Of a stretch of DNA of 64,000 bases, positions 1 through 9,570 are shown one piece after another. The stretch is taken from the NCBI GenBank assembly GCA_029268385.1, contig JAQWPG010000008.1, positions 62,001-126,000 of the forward strand, written 5' to 3'. Below the pieces are notes generated by a model. That model was given only the letters and a program-made list of their open reading frames with translations. It ran no database searches and was not told the DNA's origin. Every line of letters starts with the position of its first letter. Position 1 is the first letter of the stretch. Made by a program: the position numbers and the translations under genes. The DNA comes from Gammaproteobacteria bacterium (GTDB lineage Bacteria; Pseudomonadota; Gammaproteobacteria; Poriferisulfidales; GCA-002705445).

Positions 1-33
1 AGATTCCCCTACCCTGCGCGTTAAAATTAACAT
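1..33 (-). CDS. csrA: Carbon storage regulator CsrA (5' end only)
   Basis: Only the first 11 codons lie in the window; they read MLILTRRVGES, the nearly invariant N-terminus of the RNA-binding regulator CsrA/RsmA. A strong Shine-Dalgarno (GGAGGGG) sits just upstream of the ATG. CsrA dimers bind GGA motifs in mRNA leaders and control translation and stability, typically of carbon-storage, motility and biofilm genes. The position directly after lysC in recA-recX-alaS-lysC-csrA is the classic gammaproteobacterial arrangement. The rest of the gene (about 50 codons in the family) is outside the window, so its integrity cannot be judged. Confidence 0.9.
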   Translation of the reverse strand, partial: MLILTRRVGES

Positions 34-61
34 CGCCCCTCCTCGATTACTTATTTAAGCA

Positions 62-91
62 ATTATTATTATTATTATCCTTTAATATCAA
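62..91 (-). promoter_or_regulatory. Possible csrA promoter
   Basis: In the gap between lysC and csrA the minus strand shows TTGATA (86-91), an 18-nt spacer and AATAAT (62-67). It lies in a run of TAA/ATT repeats where -10-like hexamers arise easily, so this is weak evidence for a csrA-specific promoter separate from the recA operon. Confidence 0.3.
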
Positions 92-127
92 TTTACCATA
101 TTACATATTATGGAAAATACTACAAGG

Positions 128-1351
128 CTAATGCGCTTTATCGAGCTCAAAGGCTTTATGTAAAACATTTACAGCTATTTCAAGATTTTCTTCGCCCGTG
201 ACAACTGATATTTTTATCTCAGAAGTAGATATCATACTTATGTTTATTTTATTGTCTGCAAGAACCGCAAACATTTTGCTAGCTATCCCTGCATGCGTTC
301 TCATTCCTACACCAACCATAGAAATTTTAACTATTTTATTATCACCTATAACTTTCTTTGCTTTTAATTTCTTTGAACTTTCTTCCAATGATTTCATGGC
401 CGTCTTAAAGTCATTTCTTGGAACTGTAAAAGTAAAATTAGCCAAGCCATCTTCACCAACATTTTGCACAATCATATCCACATCAATATTATGTTCAGCA
501 ATTGGTCCAAGGATTAAAGACGCAATACCAGGCTGATCTGGCACGCCTCTTATAGTTAATTGAGCCTCATCTTTATTAAATGCAATTCCAGAAATAATTG
601 CTTTTTCCATTTCTTCGTCGTTTTCTTTTTTAATTAAGGTGCCAGAGCCTTCCTCAAAAGAAGATAATACCCTTATTCCTACATCATATTTTCCAGCAAA
701 TTCAACTGCTCTCGGCTGTAATACTTTAGAGCCTTGACTTGAAAGCTCAAGCATTTCTTCTGTAGTTATATTATCAATTTTTTTAGCGTCAGGAGAAATT
801 CTTGGGTCGGTAGTATATACGCCATCAACATCTGTATATATTTGACATTCTTTTGCGTCTAGAGCTACTGAGATTGCAACAGCTGAAGTATCTGAACCGC
901 CTCTACCTAAAGTCGTAATATCTCCAGAAACTGTTACACCTTGAAAACCAGCAACAACAACTATATTTCCATCGTTTAGATATTTTTTTATATAAGAATT
1001 ATTTATAGACTTGATTCTAGCTTTATTATAAGAGGAATCAGTTATAATTCCTGCTTGAGAACCTGTTAATGATACTGCCTTATGTCCTTTTTTTATTAAT
1101 GAAAGAGTAAGTAATGATATTGTAATCTGCTCTCCTGTAGAAACTAAAACATCGAGCTCTCGTCCAGATATATCTGTATCAATGCACTTTGCTAAATCAA
1201 GCAGCTTATTTGTTTCGCCACTCATTGCTGACACAACTACAACAACCTCATTACCTTTATTTCTTTCGGCTATAACCTTATCTGCAACTAAAGATATTTT
1301 TTCAATAGTTCCTATTGATGTGCCACCATATTTTTGAACGATAATGGACAT
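128..1351 (-). CDS. lysC: Aspartokinase (monofunctional)
   Basis: Phosphorylates L-aspartate with ATP, the first step towards lysine/diaminopimelate, threonine, methionine and isoleucine. The 407-residue length fits the monofunctional class. The kinase domain opens with the KYGGTS nucleotide-binding motif at about residues 8-13 and has GRGGSDTSA near residue 150. Two ACT-type allosteric domains fill roughly residues 265-407, as in enzymes feedback-inhibited by lysine and/or threonine. The ATG lies 3 nt after the alaS stop, so the gene is probably cotranscribed with recA-recX-alaS. csrA follows about 95 nt downstream. No frameshift or missing motif is seen. Confidence 0.96.
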   Translation of the reverse strand: MSIIVQKYGGTSIGTIEKISLVADKVIAERNKGNEVVVVVSAMSGETNKLLDLAKCIDTDISGRELDVLVSTGEQITISLLTLSLIKKGHKAVSLTGSQAGIITDSSYNKARIKSINNSYIKKYLNDGNIVVVAGFQGVTVSGDITTLGRGGSDTSAVAISVALDAKECQIYTDVDGVYTTDPRISPDAKKIDNITTEEMLELSSQGSKVLQPRAVEFAGKYDVGIRVLSSFEEGSGTLIKKENDEEMEKAIISGIAFNKDEAQLTIRGVPDQPGIASLILGPIAEHNIDVDMIVQNVGEDGLANFTFTVPRNDFKTAMKSLEESSKKLKAKKVIGDNKIVKISMVGVGMRTHAGIASKMFAVLADNKINISMISTSEIKISVVTGEENLEIAVNVLHKAFELDKAH

Positions 1352-1354
1352 TAT

Positions 1355-3982
1355 TTATTTTTCCTTATTTTTTATAAACTCAGATATGATATTTTGTATG
1401 TTCGAGATGAGGTCATTAATTTTTCCATCAAACTCAAATCCAGCTTGTGCAATATCATCTCTTCCTCCGCCTATAGAGCCGATACATTCTTTTAATTTAT
1501 TAATTATATCTTTAGCTGTAACAACATCAAAACAATCTTTTGTTACCAAAGTATAAATTTCTATCTTGCTACTATTTTTTTGCAAAATAATCATTATTAG
1601 TTTTTCTTGCGATGACTTTATGTCTTCTAATATATTTTTCAAGACTTTTCCATCAACATGATCTTGATAGAAAATATGGACGTTATAGTTTGATATTATA
1701 TTTTTTTTATTTACAATCTGTAAGATTTTCAAGTAATTTATTTCTTTCAAAAGATTAGTATTCTGTTTTTTAAGCATCTTATTATCACTTAACATGCCAT
1801 CAATTTTATCCTTTAAATCTTCGTCCTGAACATTTAATACATGGCATATTTTAGATACTAGTGCATCTCTTTTTTTTAAATAATTGTTTGCTGACATACC
1901 TGTAATTGCCTCAATTCTTCTTATGCCTGATGATATACTTGATTCAGATAATATTTTAAATACACCTATATCTCCAGTATTATTTACATGTGTTCCGCCA
2001 CAAAGCTCTGTTGATATTTTACCAAAACTTAGCACCCTAACCTCATCATCATATTTTTCTCCAAATAATGCCATTGCCCCATCAGCTATAGCATCATCTT
2101 TATTCATAATTCTTGTTTTAGATGGAATTTTTTTTTCAATATTATAGTTAACTTCATCTTCAATTTTATCAAGAATATTCCTTTTAATTGGTTTTTCACA
2201 ACTAAAATCAAACCTTAATTTTTGATCAGAAACTAGCGATCCCTTTTGTTGAACATTTTCTCCAATATTTTTTATTAATGCTGAGTGCAGAAGATGTGTT
2301 GCGGAGTGATTAATTTTAATATTTTCTCTTTTAATTACATTAATTTGAGCAGAAACCTGATCGTTTAATTTTAATACACCTTCTGTTTGAGCGCCAAACA
2401 ACAAATATGTTTCCCCATGTTTTTGAGTATCAGTAACTTCAAATTTTCCTTTTTCTGAAAAAATTATACCAGAATCTCCAATTTGTCCGCCAGCTTCAGC
2501 ATAAAAAGGACATGTATTTATCACAATAAAGCCTTCTTCATTTTCATTAATTTTTTCTGACCTTTTGCCTTCAACATAAATATCTAATATATTCGCACTA
2601 TTTTTATATTCTGAGTATCCTGTAAATTTTGTAATGTATTTATTTACTAAATTTATACCAGCTTCGCTATCAAATTTTTTTGATTTTTTACTTTTTATTT
2701 TTTGCTGCTTCATTAAGCTGTTAAACGAATTTAAATCAACTGAAAAACTATTTTCTTTGGCAATTGTTGATGTTAAATCTACTGGGAAACCATAAGTATC
2801 ATAAAGTAAAAATAATAATTCTCCAGAAATTTCCTTTTCATGTCCTGAAGAAATGATTTTTTTAATATTTTTATCTAATATTTCCAAACCAGTGTCGAGT
2901 GTTTCTTTGAATTTTATAATTTCTGCTAACAAAACTTTTTTAATAAGTTCATTTTGATTAACATCAGGATATTGTTCTACTAAAGTATTAATAAAAATTT
3001 GAATAATGTTTAAAAATTTCTCAGTTTCTAAATTAATTTTTTGAGAATGTCTAACTGCTCTCCTTATTATTCGTCTTAATACATAGCCATGCCCTTCATT
3101 AGACGGTCTAACCCCCTCAGTTATTAAAAATGAGATTGATCTAATATGATCAGCTATAACTTTCATTGAGCTAATTTCACTATGAAACTTCTTGTCAGTA
3201 TTTTTTTTTATAAAATCTATAATTGGCGTAAATAAATCAGTACTATAGTTACTATGTTCATTTTGCATTACCGCACAAATTCTTTCTAATCCCATTCCGG
3301 TATCTACTGACGGTTTAGGTAAATTAATGATTTTATCTTTTGAAATTCTATTAAATTGCATAAAAACTAAATTCCAAATTTCCACATATCTTTCACCTTC
3401 GTCTCCATGCCCAGGAGGATTACCATCATAATTTTCACCAAAATCATAAAAGATTTCTGTGCAAGGGCCACAAGGTCCGACGTCTCCCATGCTCCAAAAG
3501 TTATCATTTGTGCTTATTACAGATAACATTTTTTCGTTAATTCCAATTTCTTTTATCCATATATTTTTAGCTTCTAGATCTGAATCATGAACAGTGATCC
3601 ACAATTTCTCTTGAGGAATGTTAAGCTCATTTGTTAAAAAATCCCATGCAAATTTTATTGCATCCTGTTTGAAATAATCACCAAAACTAAAGTTTCCAAG
3701 CATTTCAAAAAATGTATGATGTCTATTTGTAAATCCAACATTATCAAGATCATTATGTTTCCCACCAGCTCTTATACATTTTTGACTTGTGACTGCTGAT
3801 AAATATTTAGGTTCATTTACACCTAAAAAAATATCTTTAAATTGCACCATACCTGCATTTGTAAACAACAAAGTCTTGTCGTCATTAGAAGGTATGATAG
3901 GACTTGAATTTATATATGTATGTCCCTTTGAAGTGAAATAATTAATAAATTTACTTCTTATTTCTGCGCTTTTATTTTTCAT
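1355..3982 (-). CDS. alaS: Alanyl-tRNA synthetase
   Basis: Charges tRNA-Ala and edits misacylated Ser/Gly-tRNA-Ala in the cytoplasm. The 875-residue protein has the full family architecture. The class II catalytic core is in the first ~240 residues (the NRHHTFFEMLGNFSFGDYF region near residue 85), followed by the tRNA-recognition domain. The editing domain carries zinc ligands HSATH (about 560) and CGGTH (about 660). A coiled-coil leads to the C-Ala domain with the glycine-rich SIGGGRDD motif near 845. The start overlaps the end of recX by 11 bp, implying translational coupling in the recA operon. The coding sequence is intact. Confidence 0.98.
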   Translation of the reverse strand: MKNKSAEIRSKFINYFTSKGHTYINSSPIIPSNDDKTLLFTNAGMVQFKDIFLGVNEPKYLSAVTSQKCIRAGGKHNDLDNVGFTNRHHTFFEMLGNFSFGDYFKQDAIKFAWDFLTNELNIPQEKLWITVHDSDLEAKNIWIKEIGINEKMLSVISTNDNFWSMGDVGPCGPCTEIFYDFGENYDGNPPGHGDEGERYVEIWNLVFMQFNRISKDKIINLPKPSVDTGMGLERICAVMQNEHSNYSTDLFTPIIDFIKKNTDKKFHSEISSMKVIADHIRSISFLITEGVRPSNEGHGYVLRRIIRRAVRHSQKINLETEKFLNIIQIFINTLVEQYPDVNQNELIKKVLLAEIIKFKETLDTGLEILDKNIKKIISSGHEKEISGELLFLLYDTYGFPVDLTSTIAKENSFSVDLNSFNSLMKQQKIKSKKSKKFDSEAGINLVNKYITKFTGYSEYKNSANILDIYVEGKRSEKINENEEGFIVINTCPFYAEAGGQIGDSGIIFSEKGKFEVTDTQKHGETYLLFGAQTEGVLKLNDQVSAQINVIKRENIKINHSATHLLHSALIKNIGENVQQKGSLVSDQKLRFDFSCEKPIKRNILDKIEDEVNYNIEKKIPSKTRIMNKDDAIADGAMALFGEKYDDEVRVLSFGKISTELCGGTHVNNTGDIGVFKILSESSISSGIRRIEAITGMSANNYLKKRDALVSKICHVLNVQDEDLKDKIDGMLSDNKMLKKQNTNLLKEINYLKILQIVNKKNIISNYNVHIFYQDHVDGKVLKNILEDIKSSQEKLIMIILQKNSSKIEIYTLVTKDCFDVVTAKDIINKLKECIGSIGGGRDDIAQAGFEFDGKINDLISNIQNIISEFIKNKEK

Positions 3983-4427
3983 AAGTTTTAATATTATTTA
4001 TAACTTCTAAAATTGTACTATTTTCGAAACCTCTCAACCTAAATTTATTAACAAATTTTGCTAAGTTTTTTTCATTATTTAAATTTTTATCGAGATTTTT
4101 GAATTTAACTAATTCAAAAAGCACATTATAGTCATCAATAAAGTTTTCGAGATTATCTTCAATCATATTAGAACTTATGCCATTTGATTTTAAATCATAA
4201 ATTATTTTCTTCGAGCCGTAACCAAGACCTTGTTTATGCCTAATATATTCTTCTGTGTATCGTTTATCAGATTGGAAACCAGTTTTTTTAATCTCCATAA
4301 GAACGTTTTCCACAATTTCGTCGTCAAAGCCTTTTTTGCAAAGTTTATTCTTTATTTGAAAATAAGAATGCTCTCTCATTGCAAGTGATCTTTGCGCTGA
4401 TACTAGACATTTTTCAAATTCAGACAT
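3972..4427 (-). CDS. recX: Recombination regulator RecX
   Basis: RecX binds in the groove of RecA filaments and limits their growth and activity. The 151-residue protein shows the family pattern of short three-helix repeats, including the [16 protein letters not shown] and [17 protein letters not shown] segments typical of the family core. It overlaps recA by 8 bp upstream and alaS by 11 bp downstream, so all three are likely translated from one message. Its position right after recA supports the call more than residue conservation, which is low in this family. Confidence 0.9.
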   Translation of the reverse strand: MSEFEKCLVSAQRSLAMREHSYFQIKNKLCKKGFDDEIVENVLMEIKKTGFQSDKRYTEEYIRHKQGLGYGSKKIIYDLKSNGISSNMIEDNLENFIDDYNVLFELVKFKNLDKNLNNEKNLAKFVNKFRLRGFENSTILEVINNIKTYEK

Positions 4428-5496
4428 TCCCCTCTTCTTTTTTACTTTTTTTATTTTTTTTACTTTCTTTTTCTTCAGCTATCTCACTTTCATTATTTTT
4501 TTTATCTTCTGGAAGAATTATTGCATAGAGTTGATCTTCAATAGTTTTAAGCGAGTCTGGATTATCTTTTAGATATGTCATTGCATTATCTTTACCTTGT
4601 CCAATTTTATTTCCATCATAACTATACCAAGAACCTGCTTTTTCTATAATTTTATGCTCTACACCAAGATCAATAATCTCAGCAACCTTGCATATTCCTT
4701 CTCCATATCGAATTTCAAACTCAGCAATTTTGAATGGGGGAGCTACTTTGTTCTTAACAACTTTAACTCGAGTTTCATTACCTAATATCTCATCACCTTT
4801 TTTTATAGCTCCAATTCTTCTAATATCTAACCTTACCGATGAATAAAATTTTAAAGCGTTACCACCTGTAGTTGTTTCGGGGTTACCAAACATTACTCCT
4901 ATTTTTAGTCTAATTTGATTTATAAAAATTACTAAAGTATTTGATTTTTTTATTGTGCCTGTAAGCTTTCTTAATGCTTGAGACATCAATCTAGCTTGTA
5001 AGCCCATATGACTCGAGCCCATTTCCCCTTCTATTTCGGCTCTTGGTGTTAATGCTGCAACAGAATCAATCACTATAATATCTATAGCGCTTGAACTTAT
5101 GAGCATATCTGTGATTTCTAAAGCTTGCTCACCAGTATCAGGTTGAGATAATAATAAATTATCAACATTTACTCCTATTTTCTCTGCATATGCTGGATCC
5201 AAAGCATGTTCGGCATCAATAAAAGCTGCTGTACCACCAAGTTTTTGACATTCTGCTATCACCTGAAGTGTTAGCGTGGTTTTTCCAGATGATTCTGGCC
5301 CATAAATTTCTACAACTCTGCCTTTTGGAAGACCACCTATTCCTAATGCCTGGTCTAATGTCAGAGAACCAGTTGAAATAGCTTCAATTTTTTCTCTTGG
5401 CCCATCATCTCCCATTCTCATGACGGCTCCCTTACCAAATTGCCTTTCTATTTGACCTATCGCCGCTTTCAGAGACTCTATCCTTTCATCTGACAT
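4420..5496 (-). CDS. recA: Recombinase RecA
   Basis: DNA-dependent ATPase that forms filaments on ssDNA, drives strand exchange and stimulates LexA autocleavage where LexA exists. The 358-residue protein has the Walker A motif GPESSGKTT near residue 67, Walker [11 protein letters not shown] near 140 and the DNA-binding loop L2 with GNPETTTGG near 205. The last ~30 residues are lysine-rich, unlike the acidic tail of E. coli RecA. It is first in recA-recX-alaS-lysC, 46 nt downstream of pncC. No CTG-N10-CAG LexA box is visible in that gap. Confidence 0.98.
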   Translation of the reverse strand: MSDERIESLKAAIGQIERQFGKGAVMRMGDDGPREKIEAISTGSLTLDQALGIGGLPKGRVVEIYGPESSGKTTLTLQVIAECQKLGGTAAFIDAEHALDPAYAEKIGVNVDNLLLSQPDTGEQALEITDMLISSSAIDIIVIDSVAALTPRAEIEGEMGSSHMGLQARLMSQALRKLTGTIKKSNTLVIFINQIRLKIGVMFGNPETTTGGNALKFYSSVRLDIRRIGAIKKGDEILGNETRVKVVKNKVAPPFKIAEFEIRYGEGICKVAEIIDLGVEHKIIEKAGSWYSYDGNKIGQGKDNAMTYLKDNPDSLKTIEDQLYAIILPEDKKNNESEIAEEKESKKNKKSKKEEGNV

Positions 5497-5542
5497 AATT
5501 ATAATTCCTATATTGTGTTTAATAAATTATTACATATTTACC

Positions 5543-6040
5543 TTATTGTGTCTTAATTTGATTAACACAATCAAGGATTATTTGGATACCTTTCTTTGCC
5601 GCTAGATATCTAATTTCATTTCTTGAGCCGGTAAAAAAGCATTTTTCTTGGAAAATAAAATCATATTTGTCCACATACGAAAAATAAACTGTACCGACTG
5701 GTTTATCATCACTTCCGCCATCAGGTCCTGCTATACCAGTTATGCTTAAACATATATCCGACTTAGTTAAATTTAGAGCTGATAAAGCCATTTCTTTTGC
5801 TACACATTTGCTTACTGCGCCATAGTTATTAATAGAACACTCTTTGACCCCAATGATTTCTTTAAAATTATTGCTATATGTGACAACGCTGCCAGAAAAC
5901 CATAACGAGCTTCCTTGTAAATCAGTACATAACTTTGCCAATAAACCACCTGTGCAAGATTCGCAAAGTGAGATCTTTAGACCCTTATTTATTAAAACTT
6001 TACTTAAACTACTTAATATTTTCTCTATCTCGATTTGCAT
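5543..6040 (-). CDS. pncC: Nicotinamide-nucleotide amidase (CinA C-terminal domain type)
   Basis: Deamidates nicotinamide mononucleotide to nicotinic acid mononucleotide in pyridine-nucleotide recycling. At 165 residues it is the stand-alone CinA C-terminal domain, not the two-domain CinA. The conserved ESCTGGLLA motif is near residue 27 and ITGIAGPDGG near 100, followed by the PVGTVYF strand. The pncC-recA-recX order is common in Gammaproteobacteria. It is divergent from the NorD-like gene across a 67-bp gap that must hold both promoters. Confidence 0.93.
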   Translation of the reverse strand: MQIEIEKILSSLSKVLINKGLKISLCESCTGGLLAKLCTDLQGSSLWFSGSVVTYSNNFKEIIGVKECSINNYGAVSKCVAKEMALSALNLTKSDICLSITGIAGPDGGSDDKPVGTVYFSYVDKYDFIFQEKCFFTGSRNEIRYLAAKKGIQIILDCVNQIKTQ

Positions 6041-6107
6041 ACTATAAAATTGTGAAATAAGTTATTATAATTTATTAGATTCACATTATAGGTCAATTAA
6101 ATTTTAT

Positions 6108-8315
6108 ATGAAAAGTTTTTGGGATAAAGCAATAGAAAAACATAGAAAAGGTAAAGGTATTAAAGCCAGAACTAACAGAGGACCAAAGCTTAAAGCATCA
6201 GCTAAATACGGCGGTATGGCAGAAAGGCAAATACAAATGAAACTTGAGCTTCATTTAGAGCCTATTCTATCAAATCAAAAAGGAGTTATAGAACCTGCGA
6301 AGAATTTATGTTTATTTAGCATGCAGGATCAGGAAAGATTTATAGATACTGTTGGTGACATTTGCGATACAGATTTAGAGCTTGCCTATGAATTCTGCCA
6401 TCATGGTATTGAATCATTGAAGCATTTAGACGATTTGCAATGGTTTGGGTGGATTAAAGAGATTATTAATACATACAATAGTAACGGTCTTAAAGATTCC
6501 ATAAAGCTGATGGATAATATAATATTCTATGCAGATAAGTTATCAGGGTCTTCAACAAGCATTGACTTTAATGATTATTCAAAAACAATAGAATCGCTTT
6601 TAACGGGTTTAAATGGTAGGCCTTTAAAGGTTGAAACATCTGAAGAAATATATACCGATACAGAAACAATATATCTTCCCGAGAGAATATCGTCACAAAA
6701 TTCACAAGAAGAAAACTTTCATTTAATAAAAGCAAGTGCTGTTCATCTCTGGGCCCAAACATATTATGGAACTTGGAGAATCAATAAAGATGATTTCAAT
6801 AATTATGAAAATAAAGAAAGAGCTATTCAGGCGTATCACTTACTTGAAACTATTAGGCTTGATGAAAAAATAAAAAAGGAATTGCCTGGTGTCGGAAGGA
6901 TATATGAAAAATTAAACCCGAAAAAAAATCTAATAAATATTTCTAAAAACTTCAAAAAAGCTATTAGTGTTTTGTCAGACGACGGTGCTTCAAATAATGA
7001 TTCATTAAGACTTATAGATTTGATATTAGACGACATGGATAAAGTGCCAATTTCTCCTTATGCGGGCAATCTTAAACTAGAAAGTGTTGTTTCGGTCTCA
7101 GAAGAAAGAAAGAACGAAGATAAAATTAATTTTGAAAAGTCTTTAGAAGAACTTCATGAGCAATGGAGAGAAGTTGAGAATAAACCAGAAGAAACAAATG
7201 AAAATGAAAATAGTTCGGAAAAAACTTTTTCTGTTAAAAAAGAAAATGATGATAATGAGTATGATGTTGCTTTAGAGTTTGGAGATACAAATATAACACC
7301 ACCAGAAAATATGAAAAAAATTATGGACTCAATAATCCAAGACTTTGGTGAAATTCCAGAAGAATATTTAGAACCTACAGGTGATGGCGGTTATGACTCA
7401 AATCCAGAAAATGATGAAACTAAAAATAATTATGAGAATACAAATTATGAATTTGCTTATAATGAATGGGATCATGCAAAACAAAAATATATTAAAGATT
7501 GGTGCAAGCTCAATGTTTCAACAATAGAAGGTATAGAGAGTAATTTTATTAAAGAAACATTAAGTAAGCATAGGGGTTTATTGAAAAATCTCAACAGAAC
7601 ATTTGAAGCACTTCGACAAGATGAAAAGAGATTAAAAAAACAAAATTATGGTGATGATATAGATTTAGACGCCTTTATAGATGCATATATTGATTTAAAA
7701 CAAGGTAAAGAGGTTGATGAGAAGCTGTTTACAAAACTTAATAAAATTGAAAGAAACGTTGCTGTAATGTTTATGATTGATATGAGCGGTTCTACATCTG
7801 GGTGGATCAATAAGATGGAAAAAGAATCTCTTGTTCTGTTGTGTGAATCTTTAGAAATTTTAGGTGATACTTATGCAATATATGGTTTTTCAGGAAAAAC
7901 TAGAAATCACTGTGAGGTTTACAAGATAAAAGATTTTGATGAAAGATACGATAGATCTGTAAAAAATAGAATATGTAATATACAAGCTATGGACTACACA
8001 AGAATGGGGGCAAGCATCAGACATCTAACAATGTTATTAAATAATGTGGAAGCAAAAACAAAGTTACTAATAACACTATCAGATGGTAAGCCAGATGATG
8101 TTGATGGTTATCGAGGAACATATGGAATTGAGGATACAAAAAAAGCACTTATAGAGGCAAGATTTCAAGGGATTCATACATATTGCATAACAATAGATGA
8201 AGAAGCAATGGATTATTTACCATACATGTATGGTAGAACAAATTTTGCTGTAATAAATCAAGTTGACAAATTACCTGTAAAAGTTTCTGATATTTATAGA
8301 AAAATAACAGCATAA
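6108..8315 (+). CDS. NorD/CbbO-family VWA-domain protein
   Basis: A 735-residue cytoplasmic protein of the NorD/CbbO family. These proteins act with MoxR-type AAA+ ATPases (NorQ/CbbQ) to activate nitric oxide reductase or Rubisco. The first ~50 residues are very basic. A helical region follows, then an acidic, low-complexity linker (about 340-450). The family signature YNEWDHAKQKYIKDWC is near 460. A C-terminal VWA domain (about 550-735) has all MIDAS elements: DMSGST near 558, the threonine in YTRMGAS, and LSDGKPDD. No AAA+ partner, nor or cbb gene lies nearby, so the client is unknown. It heads a tight operon with a lipoprotein, wrbA and a DUF2069 gene. Confidence 0.85.
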   Translation: MKSFWDKAIEKHRKGKGIKARTNRGPKLKASAKYGGMAERQIQMKLELHLEPILSNQKGVIEPAKNLCLFSMQDQERFIDTVGDICDTDLELAYEFCHHGIESLKHLDDLQWFGWIKEIINTYNSNGLKDSIKLMDNIIFYADKLSGSSTSIDFNDYSKTIESLLTGLNGRPLKVETSEEIYTDTETIYLPERISSQNSQEENFHLIKASAVHLWAQTYYGTWRINKDDFNNYENKERAIQAYHLLETIRLDEKIKKELPGVGRIYEKLNPKKNLINISKNFKKAISVLSDDGASNNDSLRLIDLILDDMDKVPISPYAGNLKLESVVSVSEERKNEDKINFEKSLEELHEQWREVENKPEETNENENSSEKTFSVKKENDDNEYDVALEFGDTNITPPENMKKIMDSIIQDFGEIPEEYLEPTGDGGYDSNPENDETKNNYENTNYEFAYNEWDHAKQKYIKDWCKLNVSTIEGIESNFIKETLSKHRGLLKNLNRTFEALRQDEKRLKKQNYGDDIDLDAFIDAYIDLKQGKEVDEKLFTKLNKIERNVAVMFMIDMSGSTSGWINKMEKESLVLLCESLEILGDTYAIYGFSGKTRNHCEVYKIKDFDERYDRSVKNRICNIQAMDYTRMGASIRHLTMLLNNVEAKTKLLITLSDGKPDDVDGYRGTYGIEDTKKALIEARFQGIHTYCITIDEEAMDYLPYMYGRTNFAVINQVDKLPVKVSDIYRKITA

Positions 8316-8319
8316 TAAA

Positions 8320-8991
8320 ATGAAAAAAATATTTTTAATAATAATTTCAAGTCTTTTAATATCATGCCAAAATAATGTATTCACAAATATTGCAAAAACT
8401 GATATTGATATTGTAACTGAGATTCATGTAATTAATGCTAAGGAAAATATAGAAAATTTAATAATTAAACTTTATAAGATAAATCCTAAATACATAAATA
8501 AAAATGAAAAATTTGATAGTGTTTCACAAGTAATAATAGATATCTTTAAAGAAGTAGATATAAATCAAATTGATAAAACAGGAAAAAATAATATTGATTA
8601 CATACTAAAAGGTTTTGATAAAAATTTTACAGGTGACAGAATATACTATATAAGTAAGGGTTTATATGGAATGATAAATGCTTCGTATAATTATAAAAAG
8701 AAATTTTATTTAACAGATGCTAAATTGGATGCTCAAAAACTTATGAATACTGCCATTAATATTGAAACTTTGGTTTGGAGACTAAGTAATACAAGAAATG
8801 GAAATTCATTGCTAATTAAAACCAATAATATGCAAGAAAATAAAATGAATTTGAGCTTTGAAAGGTTATTTGGCAAATTAATTAATAATCAAGAAAATAT
8901 GGCTAAAATAATATCTTCTCAACAAGGTAGAGTCCTTCAAAAAGCTGCAAAAGGAATAGTTTCATCTATATTTTTACCAATTGGGTTTTAA
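8320..8991 (+). CDS. Putative lipoprotein of unknown function
   Basis: A 223-residue protein with a type II signal peptide: a lysine-containing n-region, an isoleucine/leucine-rich core and a lipobox LISC, giving lipidation at about Cys16. The mature part is lysine- and asparagine-rich, largely helical, without recognisable catalytic motifs. The C-terminal ~20 residues (KGIVSSIFLPIGF) are hydrophobic. I do not recognise the family. It starts 4 nt after the NorD-like stop and its own stop abuts the wrbA ATG, so all are likely on one message. Location is probably periplasmic, membrane-anchored. Confidence 0.75.
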   Translation: MKKIFLIIISSLLISCQNNVFTNIAKTDIDIVTEIHVINAKENIENLIIKLYKINPKYINKNEKFDSVSQVIIDIFKEVDINQIDKTGKNNIDYILKGFDKNFTGDRIYYISKGLYGMINASYNYKKKFYLTDAKLDAQKLMNTAINIETLVWRLSNTRNGNSLLIKTNNMQENKMNLSFERLFGKLINNQENMAKIISSQQGRVLQKAAKGIVSSIFLPIGF

Positions 8992-9570
8992 ATGAAAAAA
9001 GTACTAATTATTTACTATAGCAAAAATGGTTCTACTGAAAAGATGGCGCAAAGAATTGCTATGGGGGTAAAAATGATAGACGGTGTTGAACCCGTAGTAA
9101 GAACACTTCCTGATATTGAAGAATATAATAATAATGAAATTGCAAATGATAATAACATTATGTATGCATCAAATGATGATCTTGTTAATTGTGATGGATT
9201 AATAATGGGATCACCAACACATTTCGGAAATATGGCTGCGCCAATGAAATTTTTTTTAGATAAAACTACTTCAGAATGGTTTAACGGCACTCTATGTGGA
9301 AAACCAGCAGGTGTTTTTACATCTACATCAAGTATGCATGGTGGTCAAGAAACTACTCTTTTGACAATGATGATTCCTCTTCTACATCATGGAATGTTAA
9401 TAGCTGGAATACCCTATAGTGAAAAGGAGTTAAATGATACAAAAACTGGAGGAACTCCATATGGTCCAACGCACCTCTCCGGTAACGATGGGAGTGATTT
9501 ATCTGAACATGAAGCAAAACTGTGTCTAGCATTTGGAAAAAGAATTGCAACAATAGCCAACAAAATATGA
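8992..9570 (+). CDS. wrbA: NAD(P)H:quinone oxidoreductase WrbA-like flavoprotein
   Basis: An FMN-dependent enzyme that reduces quinones by two electrons, giving protection from redox cycling. The 192 residues cover one flavodoxin-like fold. The FMN phosphate-binding loop YYSKNGSTEKMA is at residues 7-18, the GSPTHFGNMAAPMK motif near 72 and the STSSMHGGQETT loop near 107, all typical of WrbA. It begins immediately after the lipoprotein stop and shares an ATGA overlap with the DUF2069 gene. Pairing of wrbA with a DUF2069 gene is common in beta- and gammaproteobacteria. Confidence 0.93.
   Translation: MKKVLIIYYSKNGSTEKMAQRIAMGVKMIDGVEPVVRTLPDIEEYNNNEIANDNNIMYASNDDLVNCDGLIMGSPTHFGNMAAPMKFFLDKTTSEWFNGTLCGKPAGVFTSTSSMHGGQETTLLTMMIPLLHHGMLIAGIPYSEKELNDTKTGGTPYGPTHLSGNDGSDLSEHEAKLCLAFGKRIATIANKI

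Noticed and set aside
61-78. ATT/TAA triplet repeat as a microsatellite or CRISPR-like element
   Set aside because: Only about five short repeats in A/T-rich intergenic DNA; no spacers or larger structure.
198-536. Plus-strand ORF of 112 aa inside lysC
   Set aside because: Antisense shadow of a well-conserved gene; similar shadows in rpoB, rpoC, fusA, tuf and the ribosomal operons were left out for the same reason.
9522-9566. GTG start extending the DUF2069 protein by 15 residues
   Set aside because: The extension lies inside wrbA in another frame and is polar; the ATG in the ATGA overlap fits the family and operon style better.
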